NCBI GenBank assembly: GCA_028279505.1
Contig: JANQNP010000025.1
Location: 1 to 64,000 of the forward strand
DNA: 64,000 nucleotides
Reading direction: 5' to 3'
Origin: Dehalococcoidia bacterium
GTDB lineage: Bacteria; Chloroflexota; Dehalococcoidia; UBA2979
Positions 17,919 through 25,618 of the stretch are shown here, piece by piece (position 1 is the stretch's first letter; each line of letters starts with the position of its first letter). The position numbers and the translations under genes were made by a program. The notes under the pieces were generated by a model, which was given only the letters and a program-made list of their open reading frames with translations, searched no databases and was not told where the DNA came from.

Positions 17919-18026
17919 CTCGCCACGCGCGCACGAGCGGTTGACGGTTGTCGATCGGGCACTTCAGGTACGCAGATCCCGACCGAAGATCGTTATAGCG
18001 GAGTGGAACTTCGATTGGAGGGGTGC

Positions 18027-18506
18027 ATGACGCAGATTCAACCGAACTCGCTCCCCACGGTCGGGGACGTGATGTCACAGCCGGTGCACGTGGTCCGATC
18101 CGACGAGACGCTGCAGGCGGCTCGCAAAGCCCTCGAGATCTTCGGGGTGCACCACATGCTGGTGGAGAACAACGGGCGGATCGTGGGGATCGTCTCGGAC
18201 CGAGACGTGCTGCGGCACCTGAGCCCGTACGCGGAGGGGATCTCCGCGCAGACGCGTGACGAGGCGACGCTGCGCCGTCCGATCTACTCGATCGCGACTT
18301 ATGACCTGACCACGGTGGAGATGGACACGACGCTGGAGGAGGCCACGGCGCTGATGCTGCGCAACGGCATCTCCTGCCTTCCGGTCCGAGGCCGGCAGGG
18401 GAACGTGGTCGGGATCGTGACGAAGACCGATCTGCTCCAGGCGACGCTCTCCTGCCTACTCAGCGAGCGCCCGAGCGAGCAGCCCAGCGAGCGCCGCGCG
18501 GCGTAG
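18027..18506 (+). CDS. CBS domain-pair protein
   Basis: I start at the ATG at 18027, six bases after a strong GGAGGGG, rather than the in-frame GTG at 18003; this gives 159 residues. Two CBS motifs are seen: VGDVMSQPVHVVRSDETL to GIVSDRDVLRHL, and RPIYSIATYDLTTVEMDTTL to GIVTKTDLLQATL. Such stand-alone pairs bind adenosine nucleotides and act as energy or redox sensors. No fused enzyme is present. A TTGACG at 17941 could be a -35, but no matching -10 is clear. Confidence 0.88.
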   Translation: MTQIQPNSLPTVGDVMSQPVHVVRSDETLQAARKALEIFGVHHMLVENNGRIVGIVSDRDVLRHLSPYAEGISAQTRDEATLRRPIYSIATYDLTTVEMDTTLEEATALMLRNGISCLPVRGRQGNVVGIVTKTDLLQATLSCLLSERPSEQPSERRAA

Positions 18507-18625
18507 CCGCAGCCTCGACCCTTCCGCGCAACCTCGAAACTGTCGCCGCTCCTCGTGGGGCCGTTCCGCCTCCGCGATCCCTCAGCTAGTCTCTCGCCAC
18601 CACACCCGCGCGAGGAGATCAGCAC

Positions 18626-19912
18626 GTGCCCGACGGTCCGCTCAGCGATATCCGCGTCCTCGAGTTCTCGCTGATCGTGGCGATGCCGTTCAACGGGATC
18701 GTGATGTCGGACCTGGGCGCCGACGTGGTGAAGGTGGAGCCGCTGACCGGGGATCCGTACCGGTCATCGGGCGCGGTGGTGCCCGGCGAGGGGAAGCGGT
18801 TCCAGTCGCTGAACCGCGGGAAGCGCAGTCTCGCGCTCGATCTGTCGACCGAACAGGGGCGGGAGCTGCTCTACCGGATCCTGCCGGACTTCGACGTGGT
18901 GACGATGAACTACCGGCCCGGGGTCGCGAAGCGGCTGGGGATCGACTACGAGACGCTGAGCCAGATCCACCCGCCGTTGATCTATGGCGACCTGACCGGG
19001 TTCGGTCCGCGAGGACCGATGGCCGGGGCGGGAGCGACCGACCTCGCGGCGACCGCGTACGCGGGGCTGGTTGTCGGTGACGCGAAGGTCGGACCGGGCG
19101 GCGAGCCGCAGGGGTTGAGCCCGGCGATCGCCGACTACGTGACCGGGCTGGGGATCGGGATGGGGGTGTTGGCGGCGCTGCACCACCGCGAGCGAACGGG
19201 CGAGGGGCAACTCGTCGAGGGGTCGCTGCTGCGGTCGGCGCTGTCGATCCTCGATGTGTGGGTGATGCGGCACCCGGTGACCGACGCGACGTTGCGCGAT
19301 GTGATGTGGGACGACGTTCAGGCGCTGCGCGCGGCCGGGGCGTCGTACCAGGAGCAGCTCGAGCGACGGCTGGAGTTCCGGAACTCCGGCGCGGGACCGC
19401 CCCGGCTCTACTACCGCTCCTACGTGGCGCAGGACGGGGCGATCGTCCTCGGATGCCTCACGAAGGCGACGCGGGACGGGGCACGCCGGGTGCTCGGGAT
19501 GGAGCACGACCGCAGCGACGATCCGGACTTCGATGCGCGCGATCCGGAGAGCCGCGCGGAGACCGCGGTGTGGGTGACCGAGGTCGAGGCGAAGGTGCGC
19601 GAGCAGCCGGTCGCGTACTGGCTGGAGCAGTTCCGCGACGCGGGCGTGCCGTGCGCGCCGGTGCAGTTCCCGGAGGAGATGGCGGACGACCCGCAGGTCG
19701 AGGCGATGGGGCTGATGGCTGACCTCGAGCACGAGATGACGGGGCCGCAGCGGGTTGTCGGGCCGATCGTCGATCTGTCAAAGACGCCGACGGCGGCGCG
19801 GCGCGCGTCGCCCGTCCTCGGACGGCACACGACCGAGGTACTCTCGGAGTCCGGGTTGAGCGCCGAGGAGATCGCGGCGTATCGGGAGGCCGGGGTGATC
19901 GGCGGCGAGTAG
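18626..19912 (+). CDS. CaiB/BaiF family class III CoA-transferase
   Basis: A 428-residue protein starting at GTG 18626 after GAGGAG. Motifs: DIRVLEFSLIVAMPFNG, LNRGKRSLALDL, catalytic Asp170 in SPAIADYVTG, HRERTGEGQLVEGSLL. It is the close relative of the gene at 3720. The gene stands alone between a CBS protein and a CDF-like transporter, so context does not indicate a substrate. Confidence 0.93.
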   Translation: MPDGPLSDIRVLEFSLIVAMPFNGIVMSDLGADVVKVEPLTGDPYRSSGAVVPGEGKRFQSLNRGKRSLALDLSTEQGRELLYRILPDFDVVTMNYRPGVAKRLGIDYETLSQIHPPLIYGDLTGFGPRGPMAGAGATDLAATAYAGLVVGDAKVGPGGEPQGLSPAIADYVTGLGIGMGVLAALHHRERTGEGQLVEGSLLRSALSILDVWVMRHPVTDATLRDVMWDDVQALRAAGASYQEQLERRLEFRNSGAGPPRLYYRSYVAQDGAIVLGCLTKATRDGARRVLGMEHDRSDDPDFDARDPESRAETAVWVTEVEAKVREQPVAYWLEQFRDAGVPCAPVQFPEEMADDPQVEAMGLMADLEHEMTGPQRVVGPIVDLSKTPTAARRASPVLGRHTTEVLSESGLSAEEIAAYREAGVIGGE

Positions 19913-19944
19913 CCGCCGGCCGGACCCGAGGCAGGATCAACGGC

Positions 19945-20658
19945 ATGAGCGGGGACCAGACACTCTCGCCGACGGGGCGACGGCTGGCCAACTGGCTGGT
20001 CGGCGGCACGCTCGCTTACAACGTGGTCGAGGGCGTGATCGCCATCGCCAGCGGGATCGCGGCGAGCAGCATCATCCTCGTGACGTTCGGGATCGACAGC
20101 TACCTCGAGGTGATCGCTGCCGGCGCGGTGCTGTGGCGGCTCGCGGCGCCCAACGACGAGATTGGCGAGCAGCGCGAGATGCGCGCGCTACGGATCGTCG
20201 GGGCGAGCTTCATGTTGCTGGCGGCGGCTGTGGTGCTGCAGGCGGTGCTGGCGATCGGCGGGGCCCGCGGTGCCGAGTCCTCGACGGTGGGTTTGATCCT
20301 GCTGCTGGTAAGCCTCGTGGTGATGCCGATCGTCTCGATCGCGAAGCTGTGGGCGGCGGCGAACTGGTCGGTGCCGTCGCTGGCAGCCGAGGCGCGCGAG
20401 ACGATCGCCTGCTCCTACCTCAGCCTGACCGCGCTCGTTGGGGTGATCGCGACAGCGCTGATCGGGTGGTGGTGGCTCGACCCGGTGTTCGCGCTGCTGA
20501 TGGTGCCGTGGCTGGTCCGCGAAGGCCTCGAGGGGCTGCGCGGCGATGCGTGCTTCGACGGGGCGGTCCTGTGCTTCTGCCGCCGGTGCTGGCTCGGGAT
20601 GCGGGATTGCATCAGCGCCTGCTGCGGCGGGACGTGCTGCGCCCCGGCGACGGCCTGA
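19945..20658 (+). CDS. CDF-like cation transporter with cysteine-rich C-terminus
   Basis: A 237-residue membrane protein with about five to six hydrophobic helices. YNVVEGVIAIASG and FGIDSYLEVIAAG match helices 1-2 of cation diffusion facilitators, where D-x-x-x-E takes the place of the metal-binding pair; a second polar pair is in AEARETIACSYLS and WWWLDPVFAL. It lacks the long cytosolic CDF domain and instead ends in about 30 residues with nine cysteines (CFCRRC, CISACC, GGTCC). This suggests export or sensing of a thiophilic metal. Start ATG 19945. Confidence 0.78.
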   Translation: MSGDQTLSPTGRRLANWLVGGTLAYNVVEGVIAIASGIAASSIILVTFGIDSYLEVIAAGAVLWRLAAPNDEIGEQREMRALRIVGASFMLLAAAVVLQAVLAIGGARGAESSTVGLILLLVSLVVMPIVSIAKLWAAANWSVPSLAAEARETIACSYLSLTALVGVIATALIGWWWLDPVFALLMVPWLVREGLEGLRGDACFDGAVLCFCRRCWLGMRDCISACCGGTCCAPATA

Positions 20659-20712
20659 AGCCATCCTTGCTGCGCGTCTGTCGATGAGCTATTACAAGCG
20701 CGGGAGCGTGCT

Positions 20713-21306
20713 GTGAGTTCTTCGACGCCGAACAAACAGAGTTTTTGGACGACATTGCCCGGCATCCTTACTGGGATAGCGGGTGTCGTCACAGCCAGTG
20801 CAGCCTTGGTTGGCGCGCTCGCCACAGCCGGCTTCTTTGACGACGACGAACCGCCGCCCACAGTAACCTCGACGGCCGAACCCACCGCCACTGAGCGCCC
20901 CGACGAGCAGACCGGTTCTCCCGATTGGGTATTCACTGACTTCCCGGATTGGGTCGAGGTCGACCCGGATCCAGCGATCGCAGAAGACGGGTTCGCAATC
21001 CTGACCGCCGGGTCTGGTTACAGTTTCGTCTTCAACGTTGCCAACGAAGGAGACGGTGCCTCGACTGCGATCGCGATAGAGGCCCGTCTTCAGTGTGGCG
21101 GCGTGTCCGAAACGCTCGGGTTCGCGTCTGTCGGATCACTGGAAGCGGGCGGGCGAACTCAAGGCAGCGTCGAAGCAACGATTCCACGAGGATTCGCCGG
21201 CTCCGAAGACTGCGTGCTGATCGCGACACTTGATCCGGAGAACGACGCCGCTGAGACAAACGAGGGGAACAACGAGGTTCGTTCCGCGAGTCTCTACGTC
21301 CAGTAG
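20713..21306 (+). CDS. Membrane-anchored protein with CARDB-like domain
   Basis: A 197-residue protein starting at GTG 20713. Residues about 14-42 form one hydrophobic segment (GILTGIAGVVTASAALVGAL), then a Pro/Thr-rich spacer and, from about residue 75, an all-beta domain with FVFNVANEGDGAST and a NEGNNEVRSASLYVQ ending, the usual close of CARDB adhesion domains. It is probably exposed on the cell surface. Base composition is less GC-rich than its neighbours and codons are less biased, hinting at a later arrival. Function unknown. Confidence 0.7.
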   Translation: MSSSTPNKQSFWTTLPGILTGIAGVVTASAALVGALATAGFFDDDEPPPTVTSTAEPTATERPDEQTGSPDWVFTDFPDWVEVDPDPAIAEDGFAILTAGSGYSFVFNVANEGDGASTAIAIEARLQCGGVSETLGFASVGSLEAGGRTQGSVEATIPRGFAGSEDCVLIATLDPENDAAETNEGNNEVRSASLYVQ

Positions 21307-21324
21307 GCAGTCTACGATTGGTAT

Positions 21325-22098
21325 TCAGCCGGCGGCGTAGCCGCCGTCGACGGGTAGCACGACGCCTGTGACGAAATCGGAGGCGTGCGAGGCGAGGAAG
21401 ACGCCTGCGCCGGCGAGTTCGTCGGGTTCGCCGAAGCGGCCGGCGGGCGTGCGGTAGATGATTCCGTCGTAGAAGGTCTCATTGTTCTTGGCCGGCGCGG
21501 TCATGTCGGTGGTGATCCAGCCCGGGACGATCGCGTTGACCTGAATGCCGGCCTCGGCCCAGCCGACCGCGAGCGATTTGGTGAGCTGCACGACGCCGCC
21601 CTTCGAGGAGGAGTAGGCGATCGCGCGCGGACTGCCGAAGAGCGAGTACTCGGAGGCGATGTTGATGACCTTGCCTCGGCCGCTTGCCTTGAGGTGCGGA
21701 TAGGCGACCTGCGACGCCCAGAGCAGCGAGGAGAGGTTGGTGTCGATGACGAGCTGCCAGTCCTCCTCGGCGATGGTCTCGGCCGGGCCGCCGCGTGCGA
21801 CACCTGCGTTGTTCACGAGGATGTCGAGCCGGCCGTACTCGGACTCGCAGCGGGAGACGGCGGCCTCGAGGTCGGCGCGGACGTTGACGTCGCAGGCGAC
21901 GCCGAGGGCGGTGCCGCCTCGGGACTCGATCGCGGCGACGGCGGCGGCGGTCTTGTCCTCGTTGCGGGCGGCGATCACGACGGAGGCGCCGGCGTCAGCG
22001 AGTCCGTCGGCGATGCCCTGGCCGATGCCGCCGTTGCCACCGGTGACGAGGGTAACGGTGCCGCTGAGGTCGAACAGTGCGCGGGCAGCGTCATTCAT
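21325..22098 (-). CDS. SDR family NAD(P)-dependent oxidoreductase
   Basis: A 257-residue classical short-chain dehydrogenase. The cofactor motif TGGNGGIG is near residue 19, NNAG near 95, the catalytic Ser in INIASEYS and the Tyr-Lys pair in AYSSSKGG; it ends PVDGGYAAG. Substrate unknown, probably a 3-hydroxyacyl or cyclic alcohol. It lies 90 bp downstream of the UGSC selenoprotein gene on the same strand and may be part of that transcript. Confidence 0.92.
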   Translation of the reverse strand: MNDAARALFDLSGTVTLVTGGNGGIGQGIADGLADAGASVVIAARNEDKTAAAVAAIESRGGTALGVACDVNVRADLEAAVSRCESEYGRLDILVNNAGVARGGPAETIAEEDWQLVIDTNLSSLLWASQVAYPHLKASGRGKVINIASEYSLFGSPRAIAYSSSKGGVVQLTKSLAVGWAEAGIQVNAIVPGWITTDMTAPAKNNETFYDGIIYRTPAGRFGEPDELAGAGVFLASHASDFVTGVVLPVDGGYAAG

Positions 22099-22188
22099 GG
22101 AGCGGTGCTCCCTCTCTTCTCAACGCGCTCTTGAACGTCGCCACCCCGGGCGGTTGCCCACCCTCGGATGGGTGGTTGCCCTCGGGGG

Positions 22189-22707
22189 CTAGTCGATCAG
22201 CGATCCGAGGACGGAGTCGAAGACGGACTCGGCCTTGATGCGCATCTCCTCGTCGGTCGCGTCCTGGATCGGATGCGGGACGAAGAGGCGATGCACATCG
22301 GGCAGGCCGAGCGATTCGGCCTGGGCGGTGGCGGCTTCGACGAACTCGCTCGAGGCAAGGAAGACCGACGGGATGTTCTGAATCTCGAACCAGACGGTGT
22401 CGTGCACACTGCACGTCGTGCAGGACCCTCAGTCGGCCAGGGCTTCGATGACGAAGCCACACTCCTCGGCGATCTTCTTGCGCAGGTCTTCCGGCGCGGG
22501 CTTGGTGAAGGTGGGCTTGGCGTAGCGCCTGACCTCGACGCCGGGGAGGCGCTCGTTGAAGAGCTCCTCGAGGCGGTCGAGCAGCACGTTGCCACGCGGC
22601 TTCGAGATGTCGAGGAAGCCGACGGTGCCGGTGATGTGCTCGGGGCGTGGGGTCAGCTCACGTTTGACCGGGACGCGTTCGTCCGTGGGGTCCAGGATCT
22701 GCACCAT
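22189..22707 (-). CDS. UGSC family selenoprotein (in-frame TGA read as selenocysteine)
   Basis: Two open stretches in one frame (22707-22432 and 22428-22192) are joined by a TGA at 22431-22429. Read as selenocysteine it gives a 172-residue protein with U-G-S-C-T-T-C starting at residue 93, the defining motif of the UGSC (seleno)protein family. The N-terminal half (ILDPTDERVP, RPGNVLLDRL-like) and the C-terminal half (FVPHPIQDATDEEM) are both conserved-looking and neither makes sense alone. A hairpin of SECIS type follows the TGA. The ATG directly abuts the TAG of the upstream partner gene. The U-x-x-C pair implies a redox role; the reaction is unknown. A plain annotator would split or truncate this gene. 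Confidence 0.9.
22401..22415 (-). promoter_or_regulatory. SECIS-like hairpin of the UGSC gene
   Basis: In the mRNA a perfect 6 bp stem (CGUGCA / UGCACG) carries a GUG loop that begins 19 nt after the UGA. A short stem with G in the first two loop positions, 16-37 nt downstream of UGA, is the published bacterial SECIS consensus as I recall it. A competing hairpin (CUGCAC / GUGCAG) overlaps it nearer the UGA. Confidence 0.7.
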
Positions 22708-24303
22708 CTAGGCCTCCTCGATCTTTCGGCTCACGATCTGCGAGCCGCGCGGTCCGGTCGCCCAGCCCTGGAAGATCGAGGAGAACTTCCCCGCGTCCGA
22801 GCCAGCGACGACGATGTGAATACTACTTGGGTCGGCGAACTTCGGGATCAGCCGGTCGAGTTGTTCCTCGGTGGGTCCGTCCGCGCCGAAGCGGTCGCGG
22901 GGGACGCCGGCTCCGGAGTGCTCGTCCTGGAGCAGCTCGCGGAGCGGGCGCGAGGAGGCTTCCTGGATGCGGGCGCGCAGCTCGTCCTTCGTCCAGCCGT
23001 TGGTCTGGAGGGTGTCGAGGTGCTCCGGGCAGAGGACGAGGAAAGTGTCGGAGGCGCCGTGCGCCTTGGGGTGGGCGACGGCCTCCATTGCCATGCCGAT
23101 CGAGCCGCCGATCTGGCGCGCGTCCCTCGAGGTCTGGTCGACGATCATCGTCGGCCCGCCGGTCGCGGCGAAGAGCGTGACGACGGAATCCTCGGGCTGG
23201 AAGCCGTGCTCGACGTGGTACGGCTCCCACGGTGCACGCTCCTCCCACTCGGCGAAGCAGAGCGCCAGCTTGGCCGGGTTGCTGAGCGTAGAGCGCTCGG
23301 TGCCGCCGGGCTTCCCGCCGCCGACGTTGCGCAGCACCAAACGCACGGCGCGGCCGATCGCCGAGTTCGCGCGGTGGCCGGGCCCCAGTGCGCCGAGCTT
23401 GTAGTTCAAACCGATCTTGTCTCGGATCGGTCCGTTGATCAGCATCATCGGCGTCGCGCCCATGGTCGTGGCGCTGACTCCGTGGATATTGAACTCGTCG
23501 GTGCACATCGCCTCGACAGCGGTGAGGACGACCGGCAGGTACTCGGGCTTGCAGCCGGCCATGACGGCGTTGATGGCGATCTTCTCGACGGTGGCCGGGG
23601 CCATGTTCGGCGGGACGACCGCGACCTCTTCCTGCGCGTCGCGCTTCGTGCCGCTCAACATGCGGAGGACGCGCTCCGGGGTGGGCGGGACGACGGGGAG
23701 GCCGTCGGTGAGGCCCTGGTCGAACATGAACTCGTGGATATCGTCGTGCTCGCCGATGTCGACGCGGCGGGCGCGGAGCGGACTGCCCTCGGATTCCGCG
23801 ATCAGGCGCTCGGCGATGCCGGGCTCGACCGAGCGGGAGCCGCAGCCGGGGCGCGACTCCGGGTAGGCGTCCCAGTCGACCTCGGGAGCGGCGAGCCCGC
23901 TGAGCGAGGCGAGCTCGGCGTGGACGCGCTGCCAGTCCCCTTTGCCGAAGCCGATGAAGCTCTGGAGCGCGCGTCCCTCGGCGTCGGCGAGGAAGATCGC
24001 CGGCACGGTGTCGAGGTCGTAGGCGAACGAGACGGCGAGCGCATCGTCGTCGAGCATCGGCAGGGTGAGGCCGTGGCGCTCGATGAGGGTGGCGTTGCCG
24101 GGGGTGTCCTGGCCGATCGCCCAGACGTCGACCGCGGAGCCGAAGGCGCGGTGTGTCTCCTCGATCAGTGGCATAGAGAGGGCGCAGGTCTGGCACTCCT
24201 CGTGCACGAAGCAGAGTAGCGCCAGGCGGGTGGTGGGGAAGTGGTACTGCGCGCCGGCGGCGTCGCGGAGGGAGAACGGACGAAGCGAGGTTTCGATGGC
24301 CAT
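22708..24303 (-). CDS. Thioredoxin-domain protein, partner of the UGSC selenoprotein
   Basis: The open frame reaches 24387, but CAGGAG lies 6-7 bases before the ATG at 24303 and the thioredoxin fold starts there; the protein has 531 residues. Residues 1 to about 145 are a TlpA/AhpC-like thioredoxin domain with C37-Q-T-C40 and the cis-Pro in TVPAIFL. From about residue 165 comes a large domain (AGCKPEYLPVVLTAVEAM, ATTMGATPMMLINGPI, GPGHRANSAIGRAVRL) that I remember only as a family seen next to UGSC proteins. Its stop TAG touches the ATG of the UGSC gene without a gap, so the two proteins are probably made together and may pass electrons. Reaction unknown. Confidence 0.82.
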   Translation of the reverse strand: MAIETSLRPFSLRDAAGAQYHFPTTRLALLCFVHEECQTCALSMPLIEETHRAFGSAVDVWAIGQDTPGNATLIERHGLTLPMLDDDALAVSFAYDLDTVPAIFLADAEGRALQSFIGFGKGDWQRVHAELASLSGLAAPEVDWDAYPESRPGCGSRSVEPGIAERLIAESEGSPLRARRVDIGEHDDIHEFMFDQGLTDGLPVVPPTPERVLRMLSGTKRDAQEEVAVVPPNMAPATVEKIAINAVMAGCKPEYLPVVLTAVEAMCTDEFNIHGVSATTMGATPMMLINGPIRDKIGLNYKLGALGPGHRANSAIGRAVRLVLRNVGGGKPGGTERSTLSNPAKLALCFAEWEERAPWEPYHVEHGFQPEDSVVTLFAATGGPTMIVDQTSRDARQIGGSIGMAMEAVAHPKAHGASDTFLVLCPEHLDTLQTNGWTKDELRARIQEASSRPLRELLQDEHSGAGVPRDRFGADGPTEEQLDRLIPKFADPSSIHIVVAGSDAGKFSSIFQGWATGPRGSQIVSRKIEEA

Positions 24304-24436
24304 GCAGTGCTCCTGGCTGTCGATCGGTCGTCGAGCCGTGAGCCTAGCACCTCGATCGGCGGTCGATGAGGCGGTGAGCGCGGTCACCGGACCGCCCGCT
24401 CAGCCTCGTCGAGAATCGTGGCGAGGGAGGCGCGCC

Positions 24437-24685
24437 GTGCCCGACCGTGCTCCGCACTACATCAGCCTGGCGGTGGCGGTCCTCGCGGGGTTCTGGGCGG
24501 CGCTGGAGGCGCCGGCGACGCGGCTGTTCGAGCAGACGATGCGCTCGCTGGGGATCACGGGGCAGGTGCTGGGGCCGCTGGACCTGCTCAGCGACTCGAT
24601 CGCGACGCTGCTGGTGATGGCGATGGCGTATGTAGCGCTGACGGAGGTGTTGGCGCGGGTTGGGTTCGCGTCGGACGAGGGCTAG
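24437..24685 (+). CDS. Small two-helix membrane protein
   Basis: An 82-residue protein starting at GTG 24437 after GGGAGG. It has two hydrophobic helices (about residues 8-27, LAVAVLAGFWAALE, and 48-72, IATLLVMAMAYVAL). No family recognised. It is divergent from the thioredoxin-domain gene; the start is uncertain because the frame is open far upstream. Confidence 0.5.
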   Translation: MPDRAPHYISLAVAVLAGFWAALEAPATRLFEQTMRSLGITGQVLGPLDLLSDSIATLLVMAMAYVALTEVLARVGFASDEG

Positions 24686-24720
24686 ACCTCGAAGGGTGGG
24701 AGTCCTCGGAAAGGCGGTGG

Positions 24721-25503
24721 CTAGGCTGCCTGTTGCAGTTCGCTTGCTTCTTGCTCGGCGGAGGGGGCGCGTCGCGTCAAGGCCGTGGAGAGGCGTACGA
24801 CCAGCCACGCGAGCGCGAGGCCCCCGAGTGTGTCGATCACATAGTGCTCGCCGAGGTGGACCACAGAAAACGCGGTCAATCCGGTGAACACCAACAACGC
24901 CTGGGACCACCGGCGCATCCCAACCGCGCGCGCCTGGAGCGCAAGGGCCGCCGGTAGTCCGACGTGCAGACTTGGGAATGCAGCCACCTGGTTCGGGTCG
25001 ACGTTGACGAAGCCCGTCACTCTATCGCTGAGGGTCCGCTCGACCTCGGGCAGCATCCATGGCGGCTCAACCGGGATCAGTACGAACCCGATCAGGCCGA
25101 GGTACCAGATGCCGTACCAGGTGAGCGCGAAGCTCCGGTAGTGCTGCCAGCGCCCTCGGATGACGTACCACATCGTGAACAGACCGACCGGCAGCCACGC
25201 GACGTAGACGACGATCGCGAGCCAGTCGCCGGGAGTACGGCCGGTGCCGACCTCGCTCAGCATCCCCTGCAGCGCTTCTGATGGGAGGGCACCGAGGCCG
25301 AGCAGCGAATCGGCCTGGTCGAGCCGCCATCGAGGGAAGCCAACATCGTCGGCTTGAGCGCGCAGCATGGTCTGCGGTACGAGCCCGATGACGACATACA
25401 GGAGCGCTACGACCCGAATCGCGATCCCACGGACCCGGGGCCGCCGAATCGCCCAGCGGTTGAGTGGCTCTCGCGTGATCCGCGGTGCTGCGGTCAGGTT
25501 CAT
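24721..25503 (-). CDS. PAP2 superfamily membrane phosphatase
   Basis: A 260-residue protein with about six hydrophobic helices. The phosphatase signatures are AAFPSLHVGLP (C2 motif) and HLGEHYVIDTLGG (C3 motif with His and Asp), as in PAP2/AUR1-type lipid phosphatases or phosphotransferases; a classical KxxxxxxRP C1 motif is not obvious, which fits the AUR1-like branch. It probably acts on a lipid phosphate at the outer face of the membrane. It sits between the two selenoprotein genes, all on the minus strand. Confidence 0.85.
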   Translation of the reverse strand: MNLTAAPRITREPLNRWAIRRPRVRGIAIRVVALLYVVIGLVPQTMLRAQADDVGFPRWRLDQADSLLGLGALPSEALQGMLSEVGTGRTPGDWLAIVVYVAWLPVGLFTMWYVIRGRWQHYRSFALTWYGIWYLGLIGFVLIPVEPPWMLPEVERTLSDRVTGFVNVDPNQVAAFPSLHVGLPAALALQARAVGMRRWSQALLVFTGLTAFSVVHLGEHYVIDTLGGLALAWLVVRLSTALTRRAPSAEQEASELQQAA

Positions 25504-25618
25504 TACGTCGTCGCTGCCTTGAGGTGCGTTGTCCTTTCAGCGTGACCGGGCGACGGTTAATGTCCAAACAGTATTGGGTATGTTTCAGACAGGTTCTGGG
25601 GCTAGACCGCGTGCCGGT

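Noticed and set aside
20656..20712. A third Sec codon: TGA at 20656 between the CDF-like and CARDB-like genes, which share a frame, followed by Cys-rich codons
   Set aside because: No SECIS-like stem with proper spacing that I can see, the CDF-like protein is complete at the TGA, and the next gene has its own GTG start and anchor segment.
22409..22423. Hairpin CUGCAC/GUGCAG directly after the UGSC TGA as the SECIS
   Set aside because: Its loop begins only 11 nt after the UGA; the overlapping stem at 22401-22415 fits the known spacing (19 nt) and loop G better.
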